A DNA stretch of 26,749 nucleotides from Acidobacteriota bacterium (GTDB taxonomy: Bacteria > Acidobacteriota > Terriglobia > Acidiferrales > UBA7541), in contig QHYP01000047.1 in the NCBI GenBank assembly GCA_003224195.1, positions 1 to 26,749 of the forward strand. The letters are read 5' to 3'. The translations under genes were made by a program, and so were the position numbers. Under the pieces are notes generated by a model. That model had not been told where the DNA came from, did not search any database, and saw nothing but the letters and a program-made list of their open reading frames with translations. Shown here in pieces: positions 1 through 7,427 of this stretch; the first letter of the stretch is position 1, and each line of letters starts with the position of its first letter.

Positions 1-1047
1 CCCAACTGCACTGCAGCGGTGGCGTCTCGACAACTCGGCAACTTCGAGCTTCAAAAAGTGTGGAGTTTGTGGTCGGCTTTGGACAAGGGCGGGATCGGTG
101 GCGGCCCAAACGGTACTACGGTGCCGGGGTTTGCCTTCCCGCGCAGCATGCTGAACAGTCCCATAGTTACCTCGCAGTTCGGAGCGCAGGGCCAGCTCTC
201 CAGCGGCGTGGGCGTCAATGCCAGCATCGGTCATGGGAATTACAATGCTGGCTTCGTGTCGCTGCGGATGAACAATTGGCGCGGGGTGACCCTCCAGCAG
301 AACTTGACCTATAGCAAAGCGCTGGGTACCGGAGCATTCGTCCAGGCCACCAGCGAATACACCCCTAACGATCCCTTCAACCTTGACAACATGTACGGTT
401 ACCAGTCGTTTGACCGTACGTGGGTGTACAACGTCTTCCTGGTCTACGAGTTGCCATTTTACCGGAGCCAGAAAGGCGCCCTTGGACGCATCCTCGGTGG
501 CTGGAACCTTTCCCCAATCTTCGCGGCAGGCAGTGGATTGCCGTTGTATTGCAACACGCAGACGGATGCCCAGGCGTACGGGTCGGGAGACGGCGTTAAC
601 TTCTTTAATAACGAGCAGTGCACAAACGTTTCGAGGTACACCGGAGGCAACTCGGTTCACAACAATGTTCTCGGTGGAACCGATGCGTTTGGCAATGACG
701 TGGGAACGGCCATTACAGGGTCGGGCCTCAACATTTTCCCTGATCCCGTCGCTGCCTATGGCCAGTTCCGTCCCCCCATTCTGGGTGTGGACACACGCAG
801 GGACGGCGCGGGCCTCGGACCTATCCGCGGCCTGCCATACTGGAACATGGACTTGAGCATCAAAAAGAATGTCCACATTACGGAGCGCGTCAGCGCCGAG
901 TTCCAGACCGTCTTCCAAAACGTTCTGAACCACAAGGTATTTGCCAATCCGACTCTCGACCTGTCCGATCCGACCAGTTGGGGCGTGCTTAGCTCCCAGG
1001 GCAATACTCCCCGTCAGATGTCGTTCGGACTTCGCGTCAAGTTCTAA
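1..1047 (+). CDS. TonB-dependent receptor (Oar-like), C-terminal fragment
   Basis: The frame is open from the first base of the window, so this is the 3' part of a longer gene; the GTG at 19 is not a credible start. The ~348 residues are rich in Asn, Gly, Tyr and Phe in alternating beta-strand patterns, include a YELPF-type strand near residue 146, and end in RQMSFGLRVKF, a terminal-Phe beta-signal typical of outer-membrane barrels. Large Oar-like TonB-dependent receptors with an N-terminal carboxypeptidase-regulatory-like domain end this way in Acidobacteriota. That N-terminal domain and the plug would lie outside the window. The likely role is TonB-driven uptake of a large substrate such as a glycan or peptide; the substrate cannot be read from this part. 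A strong terminator follows 17 nt after the stop, so this is the last gene of its transcript. Confidence 0.82.
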   Translation, partial: PNCTAAVASRQLGNFELQKVWSLWSALDKGGIGGGPNGTTVPGFAFPRSMLNSPIVTSQFGAQGQLSSGVGVNASIGHGNYNAGFVSLRMNNWRGVTLQQNLTYSKALGTGAFVQATSEYTPNDPFNLDNMYGYQSFDRTWVYNVFLVYELPFYRSQKGALGRILGGWNLSPIFAAGSGLPLYCNTQTDAQAYGSGDGVNFFNNEQCTNVSRYTGGNSVHNNVLGGTDAFGNDVGTAITGSGLNIFPDPVAAYGQFRPPILGVDTRRDGAGLGPIRGLPYWNMDLSIKKNVHITERVSAEFQTVFQNVLNHKVFANPTLDLSDPTSWGVLSSQGNTPRQMSFGLRVKF

Positions 1048-1064
1048 TCCAACATCTTCCAGCC

Positions 1065-1098
1065 AAAAAGGGGAAGGCCGCGCGGCCTTCCCCTTTTT
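1065..1098 (+). terminator. Intrinsic terminator after the TonB-dependent receptor
   Basis: A perfect inverted repeat with 17-nt arms and no spacer. Each arm has an A5 or T5 outer end and a GC-rich inner part (GGGGAAGGCCGC). The T-rich tail TTTTTGTTTT follows the hairpin. Because the outer arm is A-rich on one side and T-rich on the other it could work in both directions, but only the plus strand carries a gene ending here. Confidence 0.9.
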
Positions 1099-1193
1099 GT
1101 TTTGAGAACAAAGCAATCGCAGGAGAGTGCCGCGTCTCGGTAGGATCCTTCGCCTAATTCCCTTCCCGCCAGCGCATGCAGTTCCGGCAAAGT

Positions 1194-1223
1194 TTGGCAC
1201 TGCCGCCGCTCTCCGTTTACACT
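1194..1223 (+). promoter_or_regulatory. Candidate sigma-70 promoter for the MATE gene
   Basis: TTGGCA at 1194-1199 and TACACT at 1218-1223 are separated by 18 nt, about 115 nt upstream of the MATE start. The match is 5/6 for the -35 and 4/6 for the -10. It lies after the receptor terminator and before the palindrome at 1285-1326, which would therefore be in the 5' leader. This is a pattern match only. Confidence 0.3.
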
Positions 1224-1284
1224 GATTCACTTCTCTTGGCAGGCGCTCTCCCTGCGGGTGAGCAATCACTGCTTCAGAAAAAGC

Positions 1285-1326
1285 CTCAGGCCTCCCGACC
1301 TGGGTCGGGACGAGTGCCGGCCTGAG
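1285..1326. repeat. Nested palindrome just upstream of the MATE start
   Basis: The outer arms CTCAGGCC (1285-1292) and GGCCTGAG (1319-1326) enclose an inner hairpin with arms TCCCGAC (1293-1299) and GTCGGGA (1304-1310). The structure ends 11 nt before the ATG at 1338, so in RNA it would fold directly against the ribosome-binding region. The inner CCCGACC/GTCGGG core resembles the palindrome after tolR (7391-7413), which suggests related dispersed palindromic elements. Confidence 0.6.
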
Positions 1327-1337
1327 CTACAGGGGAA

Positions 1338-2702
1338 ATGATTCGCTCGCGCACACTTCGGGTGGAACTTCGCCCCACGATTCAGCTGGCGATGCCGCTC
1401 GTGCTCGCCGAGATCGGCTGGATGAGCATGGCCATCGTGGACACGATGATGGTCGGCCGCCTGCCGGACAGCGCCGTGGCCATCGGAGCCGTCAGCCTCG
1501 GCAGCATCCTCTTTCACACGCTTTCGTTTTTCGGCGGCGGGCTGCTGATCGGCCTGGACACGCTGGTTTCCCAGGCTTTTGGCGCGGGCCGCCGGGAAGA
1601 TTGCCATCGTTCGCTGCTCAACAGCATTTACCTGAGCTTCGTCATGACCCCGCCGCTGCTCGGGCTTATTTGGCTGGCCGGGCCCATCCTTGCGCCCTTT
1701 CGCGTGGACCCGAAGGTTCTGGGCTTCGCCATCTCCTACACGCGCGCGCTGGCGTGGGGGCTCCTGCCGCTGTTGCTCTATTTCGCCCTGCGCCGGTGCT
1801 TGCAGGCCATGAACCTGGTCAAACCCGTGGCCTTCGCACTCGTCACGGCAAACCTCGTGAACGCGCTCGGCAATTGGGTGCTCATCTACGGCAAATGGGG
1901 CGCGCCGGCGCTGGGGCTTGTCGGTTCGGGCTGGTCCACGTCAATCGCGCGGGTGTACATGGCCGCGGTGCTTGTAGGCTACCTGCTCTGGTACGACCGC
2001 AAACATCGCACCGACCTCTTGCGCACGCCGATTGAACCGGACCTTCGCCGGATTCGCCGGCTTATCGCTCTGGGCTTGCCTGCGGGGTTGCAGATCACAC
2101 TGGAGATCGGCGTCTTCACCGTGGCTACGGCGCTCATCGGCCGCCTCGGGGCAGTGCCGCTCGCCAGCCACCAGATCGCGATGAACACCATCGCATTCAC
2201 CTACATGATTCCGCTGGGGATTTCTTCGGCGGCGGCTGTGCGGGTGGGACAGGCGCTTGGGCGAAATGATCCGAACGGAGCGGCGGACGCCGGGGGAACA
2301 GCCATCGTCTTTGGCGCGGCTTTCATGTCCCTTGCGGCCATCGCACTGGTGGTCTTTCCGCGCTGGATCGCGCGCATCTTCACGCCCGACGAAGCGGTGA
2401 TCCGGACCGCCATCAACTTGCTCGCGGCCGGCGCCGCCTTCCAGCTCTTCGACGGCATCCAAACCGTGGCCACGGGGGCGCTGCGCGGGGCCGGGGACAC
2501 GCGCACGCCGATGGTCTGCCATCTTGCCGCCTATTGGTTTATCGGGCTGCCGCTGGGCGCGTGGCTGTGCTTCTGGCGCGGCTGGGGCGCGATCGGTCTC
2601 TGGGTGGGACTTAGCCTGGCGCTGATCCTGATCGGCTGCGTGCTCTTGATGGTCTGGCAAAGAAAAGTGCGGCGTCTGCAAAGGGGGCCGCATCCAGGAT
2701 AG
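1338..2702 (+). CDS. MATE family multidrug/toxin exporter
   Basis: A 454-residue polytopic inner-membrane protein with about 12 hydrophobic segments, the usual size for MATE (NorM-like) exporters that use Na+ or H+ to expel cationic compounds. The N-terminal half shows the family pattern AMPLVLAEIGWMSMAIVDTM followed by GRLPDSAVAIGAVSLG and an LVSQAFGAG loop. The second half repeats the pattern (ASHQIAMNTIAF, VRVGQALGRNDP) and has GALRGAGDTRTPM, a conserved MATE motif. The ATG at 1338 is preceded by AGGGGA, which is closer than ideal to the start. It stands alone: a terminator lies upstream, and its 3' end faces the bifunctional nuclease gene with only 21 nt between the stops. The transported compound cannot be told from sequence. 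Confidence 0.93.
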   Translation: MIRSRTLRVELRPTIQLAMPLVLAEIGWMSMAIVDTMMVGRLPDSAVAIGAVSLGSILFHTLSFFGGGLLIGLDTLVSQAFGAGRREDCHRSLLNSIYLSFVMTPPLLGLIWLAGPILAPFRVDPKVLGFAISYTRALAWGLLPLLLYFALRRCLQAMNLVKPVAFALVTANLVNALGNWVLIYGKWGAPALGLVGSGWSTSIARVYMAAVLVGYLLWYDRKHRTDLLRTPIEPDLRRIRRLIALGLPAGLQITLEIGVFTVATALIGRLGAVPLASHQIAMNTIAFTYMIPLGISSAAAVRVGQALGRNDPNGAADAGGTAIVFGAAFMSLAAIALVVFPRWIARIFTPDEAVIRTAINLLAAGAAFQLFDGIQTVATGALRGAGDTRTPMVCHLAAYWFIGLPLGAWLCFWRGWGAIGLWVGLSLALILIGCVLLMVWQRKVRRLQRGPHPG

Positions 2703-2723
2703 AAGAGTGTTTCTGGGCCAGCG

Positions 2724-3209
2724 CTACATCTTATAGCGGCCCAGGTCTTCGTCGGACAGGTTTTCAAGCCAGGTACGGAGCTGGTCGCCAGTGCTCCGTT
2801 CGGAGATGGCGCTCGAGACCTTGGAGTTCTTCAAGACATCTTCGTCCACAAAAATCGGGCAATCCATGCGCAAAGCAAGGGCCAGCGCGTCGCTCGGGCG
2901 CGAGTCAATGGTCATCGTCTGGCCGTCGCGCTCCACCCAGATCAGCGCATAAAATGTGTCGTCCTTCAGGTCGTTGACGACCACCTTCTGCACGCGCACA
3001 TCGAGCCCCAGCAAAACGTTCTTCAGCAGGTCGTGAGTCATCGGCCTGGGCGTCTGCACTTTTTCGATTTCCAAGGCGATGGCGTTGGCTTCGTAGATGC
3101 CGACCCAGATGGGGAGGACGGCGTTACCCTGCACATCCTTGAGGACAACAATCGGCATGTTCGTCACGGGATCCATCATCAGCCCACGGATTTTCATCTC
3201 CACTTCCAT
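2724..3209 (-). CDS. Bifunctional nuclease family protein (DUF151)
   Basis: A 161-residue protein matching the DUF151/BFN family in length and sequence. It has VVLKD near the N-terminus, LPIWVGIYEANAIALEIE, a central MTHDLLKNVL segment, and SRPSDALALALRMDCPIFV, the most conserved family stretch. Members have been reported to have DNase and RNase activity, but the role in bacteria like this one is not settled. The ATG at 3209 is chosen because GGGAGG lies just upstream; a TTG at 3224 would extend it by five residues but lies in that ribosome-binding region. It follows miaB in the same direction, separated by the repeat element at 3225-3334, whose end lies only 15 nt upstream of this start codon. 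The C-terminal 30 residues after FVDEDVL are less conserved. Confidence 0.88.
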   Translation of the reverse strand: MEVEMKIRGLMMDPVTNMPIVVLKDVQGNAVLPIWVGIYEANAIALEIEKVQTPRPMTHDLLKNVLLGLDVRVQKVVVNDLKDDTFYALIWVERDGQTMTIDSRPSDALALALRMDCPIFVDEDVLKNSKVSSAISERSTGDQLRTWLENLSDEDLGRYKM

Positions 3210-3224
3210 CGGGCCCTCCCGCAA

Positions 3225-3334
3225 GCTAGTGTCGTTCCAACTTTTTCAGTCTAAGGCGGTGCCGCAAAATTTCCTTTCAGCCCGGGCCGAATGCGGCGCT
3301 CAAGTCGGTTCCAAATAGTTGGAACGGCGCTAGC
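3225..3334. mobile_element. MITE-like element, copy 1 (between miaB and the DUF151 gene)
   Basis: A 110-nt non-coding element bounded by GCTAG and CTAGC. Inside these, the left end reads TGTCGTTCCAACTTTTTC and the right end, read from the other strand, CGCCGTTCCAACTATTTG, so the two are a terminal inverted repeat with few mismatches. A second copy lies at 11598-11706 in the same orientation, about 85% identical end to end with a one-base length difference. The right boundary CTAG contains the TAG stop codon of miaB (3330-3332). There is no reading frame inside, so movement would need a transposase supplied elsewhere. The paired CTAG boundaries fit a 4-bp target duplication, as known for IS5-subgroup elements (YTAR), but the family assignment is inference. 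Confidence 0.72.
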
Positions 3335-4727
3335 AGACGTGCTCGCCGACCAGGCTGTTGGGACCTGCGTTCGTCACTCGAACCTGAACGTATTGTCCCA
3401 GAAGCTCTCTCTCCGGCGAAATGAAATTCAGGACGCGATTGCTGGATGTGTGACCCGCCCATTGATTCTCCCGGCGGGATTTGCCTTCGACGAGAACCTC
3501 AAATGTTTGGCCCACGAGCGCGGCGTTACGCTGGCTCTGAATCTTCCGCTGTTGCTCCTGGAGAATCATCAGCCGCCGCCCCTTTTCCTCTTCCGCGACC
3601 GAGTCGGCCATCGAGAGCGCCAGTGTGTTGGGCCGGGGGGAGAATTTGAACGAGAACGCCCCGTCATACTGCACCTCATCGAGCAGGCTCAGCGTCTCGT
3701 TAAAATCGGCTTCCGCTTCGCCCGGGAACCCAACGATGATGTCGGTCGTAATGCTGATGGGCCGGCGCGCGCCGCGAATCATCGCAATCTTTCCGAGATA
3801 CTCCTCTCGGGTGTACGTGCGCTGCATGGTGCGCAGGACGCGAGTCGAGCCCGTCTGCACGGGCAAGTGCACGTGGTCGCAGAGCGCGGGATGCGCGTCG
3901 ATGGCCTCAACGATGTCTGGTGTGAAATCGCGCGGGTGCGAGGTCGTAAACCGCACGCGGCGAATTCCGGGCGCCTCTGCAACGCTCAGCAGCAGCTCGG
4001 AAAAGCGCATCTTCCGGCGCGAGGGATCGGCGTAGGAATTCACCGTCTGACCAAGAAGCTGAACCTCCGTGTAACCCAGTTCGGCCAACTTGCGCACTTC
4101 GCTGAGAATGGACTCGCTCGAGCGGCTCCGCTCCGGCCCTCGCGTGTACGGCACGACGCAATACGCGCACGCCTTGTCGCAGCCCTCGATGATGGTCAGG
4201 TAAGCCCGCCAGGGATTATCCCGGCGGGTAATCTCCGTCTCAAAAGTCTCGTCGGTGTCGGTGTCGAGTCCGGTGACGCGATGCCTGCCTTCTTCAAGCT
4301 GGGAAAGCAGCTCCGGTAATTTGCGATAGCTCGCCGAGCCGCACACCAGGCTCACCCAGGGCGCGCGCGTGAAAATCTCCTCGCCCTCCTGCTGCGCCAC
4401 GCAACCCAGCACGCCGATGATTTTGCCCTCGGATGGTTTGCCGCGGAATTCGCCCAGTCGCGAAAAAACCTTTTGGGCTGCCTTCTCCCGGATGCTGCAC
4501 GTATTGTAGAGGACCAGCGACGCCGCCTCGGGCGATTCCACCTGGCGGTATCCCCGCGCAAGAAGCACGCCGGCGACTTTTTCGGAGTCGTGCTCGTTCA
4601 TCTGGCAGCCAAAGGTCTCGAGGAAGAATGTTCCCCGCACGGCGTTCTCATTTGGCGGAGCTGCGGCTTGTGACGCTCGCCGCACGCCCGTGAGGGCTTC
4701 CAGGCCGATATCGAACGCGCTGCTCAT
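3330..4727 (-). CDS. miaB: tRNA-2-methylthio-N6-dimethylallyladenosine synthase MiaB
   Basis: This radical-SAM methylthiotransferase converts i6A37 to ms2i6A37 in tRNAs reading UNN codons, acting in the cytoplasm with two [4Fe-4S] clusters. All six cluster cysteines are visible: C41 in FLETFGCQMNEHDSEKV, C77 in NTCSIRE and C109 in LGCVAQQ bind the auxiliary cluster, and C183, C187 and C190 in GCDKACAYC form the radical-SAM site. The C-terminal ~65 residues fit a TRAM domain. At 465 residues it has an N-terminal extension of about 30 residues compared with E. coli MiaB. The TAG stop lies in the CTAG boundary of the repeat element at 3225-3334, yet the C-terminus (NSLVGEHVC) looks normal, so the element did not truncate the protein. 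The downstream DUF151 gene is probably co-transcribed. Confidence 0.96.
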   Translation of the reverse strand: MSSAFDIGLEALTGVRRASQAAAPPNENAVRGTFFLETFGCQMNEHDSEKVAGVLLARGYRQVESPEAASLVLYNTCSIREKAAQKVFSRLGEFRGKPSEGKIIGVLGCVAQQEGEEIFTRAPWVSLVCGSASYRKLPELLSQLEEGRHRVTGLDTDTDETFETEITRRDNPWRAYLTIIEGCDKACAYCVVPYTRGPERSRSSESILSEVRKLAELGYTEVQLLGQTVNSYADPSRRKMRFSELLLSVAEAPGIRRVRFTTSHPRDFTPDIVEAIDAHPALCDHVHLPVQTGSTRVLRTMQRTYTREEYLGKIAMIRGARRPISITTDIIVGFPGEAEADFNETLSLLDEVQYDGAFSFKFSPRPNTLALSMADSVAEEEKGRRLMILQEQQRKIQSQRNAALVGQTFEVLVEGKSRRENQWAGHTSSNRVLNFISPERELLGQYVQVRVTNAGPNSLVGEHVC

Positions 4728-4900
4728 GCTAAGTGCGTTCAGTCTACCACAGCTGCGCCGCGACCCCGCTCGCGCCTCTTTCCTTTCATCCCAATGGACC
4801 GTAAACTTTAGAGGGGCCCGGCCGGGCTTTTTGCGGCCAGGGGTTGAGACTTTGAAACCCGGCCTGCTCGTAGCCCGTCCCTAAAATTAGGCACAGTCGG

Positions 4901-6118
4901 ATGGATTCCAGTTCACTCCTCCGCGTCGCGCTCCGCACTTTGGGGCGAAACAAATTGCGCACCGGCCTGACGATGCTCGGCATCACCATCGGCATCGGAG
5001 CGGTGATCTGCACGGTGGCGATCGGCGAGGGCGGCTCCGACCAGATTCGGGAGCAATTGCGCAGCCTTGGGGACAACTTCGTCTGGGCGGAAGCGGGTGG
5101 CCGCAACGTCAACGGCGTGCGCACCGGCACGGGCGCAACGAAGACACTCACTATTGGTGACATGCAGGCCATCGAGCAGGCGGTTCCGTTCATCAAAATC
5201 TGCACGCCACAGGTGGATGCTCGTGTCCAAGTTGTCTACAACAATCAGAACTGGAACACCACCTACCGCGGCGTTTCGCCGGAATACTTGCCCGTCCGCC
5301 GCTGGGCGGTTTCCGAAGGCGGGGTCTTCGCGCAGGACGAAGTCAATTCGGCGGCAAACGTCGCGCTGCTGGGCCAGACCGTTGTTGGTTACCTATTCCC
5401 CGATGAGGATCCCGTGGGAAAGACTATCCGCGTCGGCAACCTGCCTTTCCGAGTGGTTGGCGTTCTCTCGCCGAAAGGCTACTCCGCAACAGGCAACGAT
5501 CAGGACGACTTCATCCTCATTCCTTACAGCACGGCGCAAAAGAAAGTGAAAGGGGTTGACTGGCTCGACGACATCATGTGCGCAGCCATCTCGCCCGAAG
5601 CAATTCGCCCGGCCAGGGATAGCATCACGCTGCTTTTGCGCGAACGCCATCACATTCTCCCCGGCGAAATGGAGGACTTCAACATTCGCAGTCCCGAGGA
5701 TGCCCTCAAGACACAGGAAGAAGCCAGTAACACGCTCACTTTGATGCTGGCCTGTGTCGCTTCCGTGTCGCTCTTGGTCGGCGGCATTGGCGTGATGAAC
5801 ATCATGCTGGTCAGCGTGACCGAACGAACGCGCGAGATCGGCGTCCGGCTCGCCGTGGGCGCCACGGAGGCCGACGTACAGTTTCAATTCCTGGCCGAAG
5901 CAGTCGTCCTGAGCCTCCTCGGCGGCGTCCTTGGAGTCTTCAGCGGCATCTTTGCCGCGCAAGCCCTCGCGCGCTTTTTCGCTTGGCCAGTGACGATTCG
6001 GATCGAGACCGTTCTGGTTGCCGTGGCCTTTGCCGCCGCCACGGGGATCGGCTTCGGCTACTATCCCGCCAGAAAAGCGGCCGCGCTCGACCCCATCGAA
6101 GCTCTTCGCTACGAATGA
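4901..6118 (+). CDS. MacB-type ABC transporter permease (orphan)
   Basis: A 405-residue permease with the MacB/FtsX layout. It has an N-terminal membrane helix (residues ~20-42, LTMLGITIGIGAVICTVAIG), a ~230-residue periplasmic MacB_PCD-type domain, then three C-terminal helices with the signature VGGIGVMNIMLVSVTERTREIGVRLAVGA and the ending YYPARKAAALDPIEALRYE. It has the same length and overall sequence as the permease at 12393-13610, so the two are paralogues. Unlike that one it has no ATPase or adaptor gene beside it: upstream is miaB, divergent, and downstream is the tol cluster after a 130-nt gap. It may share the ATPase at 13619-14440, which is inference. Family members use ATP hydrolysis to drive shape changes in the periplasm that push substrates through a TolC-like exit. 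Confidence 0.9.
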   Translation: MDSSSLLRVALRTLGRNKLRTGLTMLGITIGIGAVICTVAIGEGGSDQIREQLRSLGDNFVWAEAGGRNVNGVRTGTGATKTLTIGDMQAIEQAVPFIKICTPQVDARVQVVYNNQNWNTTYRGVSPEYLPVRRWAVSEGGVFAQDEVNSAANVALLGQTVVGYLFPDEDPVGKTIRVGNLPFRVVGVLSPKGYSATGNDQDDFILIPYSTAQKKVKGVDWLDDIMCAAISPEAIRPARDSITLLLRERHHILPGEMEDFNIRSPEDALKTQEEASNTLTLMLACVASVSLLVGGIGVMNIMLVSVTERTREIGVRLAVGATEADVQFQFLAEAVVLSLLGGVLGVFSGIFAAQALARFFAWPVTIRIETVLVAVAFAAATGIGFGYYPARKAAALDPIEALRYE

Positions 6119-6197
6119 CCTCTTTCCCGAGAGCGCTCCCGCGCCTCTGTCATCTCCTCTGGGGCTTGCAGAAAGAAGCAATTCCTTTCGTTTTGTT

Positions 6198-6226
6198 TTG
6201 ACCGTCTCCAACGCGTGTGCTAGGTT
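6198..6226 (+). promoter_or_regulatory. Candidate sigma-70 promoter for the tol cluster
   Basis: TTGACC at 6198-6203 and TAGGTT at 6221-6226 are separated by exactly 17 nt and lie just upstream of tolQ, in the 130-nt gap after the orphan permease. The -35 match is 5/6, but the -10 is weak (3/6). A start near 6233 would leave a very short leader before the TTG at 6249. Confidence 0.4.
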
Positions 6227-6248
6227 GTAAATTGTCGGCAAATTTTGA

Positions 6249-6950
6249 TTGTTCTGGGGGGACCTGATCATTTTTCTCTTCAGCTTTTTTTTCGTCAGCG
6301 ATCTCGGCTCCATCCTGACCCAGACAGGATGGGTCGCGCGCGTTGTCCTGGCGCTTCTTTTTGTGTTCTCTTTGTTTTCGTGGGCGCTCATATTTCAAAA
6401 GCTGGGGCTCTTCGGACGCGTGCGCCGGGAAAGCGATCAATTCCTGCGCATATTCCGGGCGACGAAGGGCGTCGCCAATCCGCAGGCGCTGTCCTCGGCC
6501 GGCTCGCCTTTTTGGCGAGTCTATGCCGCCGGCTTCCGTGAACTCCAGAGCCAGGTGGGCACGGGAAACCCTCATCCCGCCAAGTTGAAAAGCGTTCAGG
6601 CCGTGACCGTGAGCATGCAGCTCGCCGCCGCCGAAGAGGTCCGCCGAACGGAAAAGGGCATGGCCTGGCTGGCCACGACCGGCTCAGTCACCCCGTTCAT
6701 CGGTCTTTTCGGCACCGTGTGGGGGGTGATGGACGCCTTCTCCGGCCTCGGCAGCGCCGGCGCCGCCAGCTTGCGCGCGGTCGCACCCGGCATTGCCGAA
6801 GCGCTCATCACCACGGCGGCGGGACTCTTCGCCGCCATTCCTGCCGTCATTTTCTATAACCAATTCTTGCAGAATATCCGCGATCTCGCGCAGCGCATGG
6901 ACAACTTTGCCATGGAAGTCTCCGCACAATTCGAGAAGATGTTCACTTGA
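6249..6950 (+). CDS. tolQ: TolQ/ExbB-type proton channel subunit
   Basis: A 233-residue inner-membrane protein of the MotA/TolQ/ExbB family. It has an N-terminal helix (about residues 28-50, VVLALLFVFSLFSWALIF), a cytoplasmic loop, and two C-terminal helices carrying the conserved GLFGTVWGVMDAF and GIAEALITTAAGLFAAIPAVIFYN blocks. With TolR it uses the proton gradient to energise the periplasmic Tol partner. Position at the head of tolQ-tolR-tonB/tolA-tolB-pal-cpoB favours TolQ over ExbB. The start is uncertain: no ATG lies in frame near the 5' end, TTG at 6249 has no Shine-Dalgarno sequence, and GGGGGG at 6256-6261 is spaced for an ATC or ATT at 6267-6272. The stop overlaps a possible TTG start of tolR. 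Confidence 0.9.
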   Translation: MFWGDLIIFLFSFFFVSDLGSILTQTGWVARVVLALLFVFSLFSWALIFQKLGLFGRVRRESDQFLRIFRATKGVANPQALSSAGSPFWRVYAAGFRELQSQVGTGNPHPAKLKSVQAVTVSMQLAAAEEVRRTEKGMAWLATTGSVTPFIGLFGTVWGVMDAFSGLGSAGAASLRAVAPGIAEALITTAAGLFAAIPAVIFYNQFLQNIRDLAQRMDNFAMEVSAQFEKMFT

Positions 6951-6973
6951 TCGGGCCGGATTGGGCAACAACG

Positions 6974-7393
6974 ATGCCTCAACTTTCCAAACAAACGCAA
7001 ACCTCGCTCTCCGAGATCAACATGGTCCCGTTCGTGGACGTGGTTCTCGTTCTGCTCATCATCTTCATGATCACTGCGCCGATCCTGCAATCCGGAATTG
7101 ACGTGGACCTGCCCAAGACCAAGACGGTCAGAGAGATCAGCCAGGATCGCCTCGTCATCACGCTGGACAAAAACCAGCGGGTTTACTTGGGGAATATGTC
7201 GGTGAACATCCACGACCTCGGCAACAAGGTGCGCACGCAGTTGAAGCGTCCGCACGACGCGGTCTTCCTCCGCTGCGATGAAACCGTGCCCTTCGGCAGC
7301 TTTGCCACCGTGGTGGACACGCTTCGCCAATCCGGCATCACAAATATCAGCATCGTGACCGAGCCCATTACGGAGCGAACTCGCACGCGTTGA
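6974..7393 (+). CDS. tolR: TolR/ExbD-type biopolymer transport protein
   Basis: A 139-residue protein with one N-terminal membrane helix and a periplasmic domain. SEINMVPFVDVVLVLLIIFMITAPIL carries the membrane Asp (in PFVDVVL) that takes part in proton flow in this family, and SGIDVDLPKT follows, as is usual for ExbD/TolR. The ATG at 6974 is chosen because the conserved region starts soon after it. A TTG at 6947, overlapping the tolQ stop and preceded by GAGAAG, would add nine residues and cannot be excluded. The TGA stop at 7391-7393 is also the first three bases of a palindrome (7391-7413). It works as the peptidoglycan-binding/stator partner of TolQ. Confidence 0.92.
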   Translation: MPQLSKQTQTSLSEINMVPFVDVVLVLLIIFMITAPILQSGIDVDLPKTKTVREISQDRLVITLDKNQRVYLGNMSVNIHDLGNKVRTQLKRPHDAVFLRCDETVPFGSFATVVDTLRQSGITNISIVTEPITERTRTR

Positions 7394-7413
7394 CCCCGAC
7401 CAAGTCGGGGTCA
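7391..7413. repeat. Palindrome starting on the tolR stop codon
   Basis: Arms TGACCCCGAC (7391-7400) and GTCGGGGTCA (7404-7413) pair perfectly around a CAA loop. The first three bases are the TGA stop of tolR. The next start codon (ATG 7428) lies 14 nt beyond, so the hairpin could reduce read-through or translation of the next gene. No T-run follows, so it is not a classical terminator. Confidence 0.75.
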
Positions 7414-7427
7414 CCCATGAGTTGACC

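Noticed and set aside
4816..4832. GCCCGG/CCGGGC followed by five T as a plus-strand terminator
   Set aside because: The arms have no loop, and no plus-strand gene ends upstream of it.
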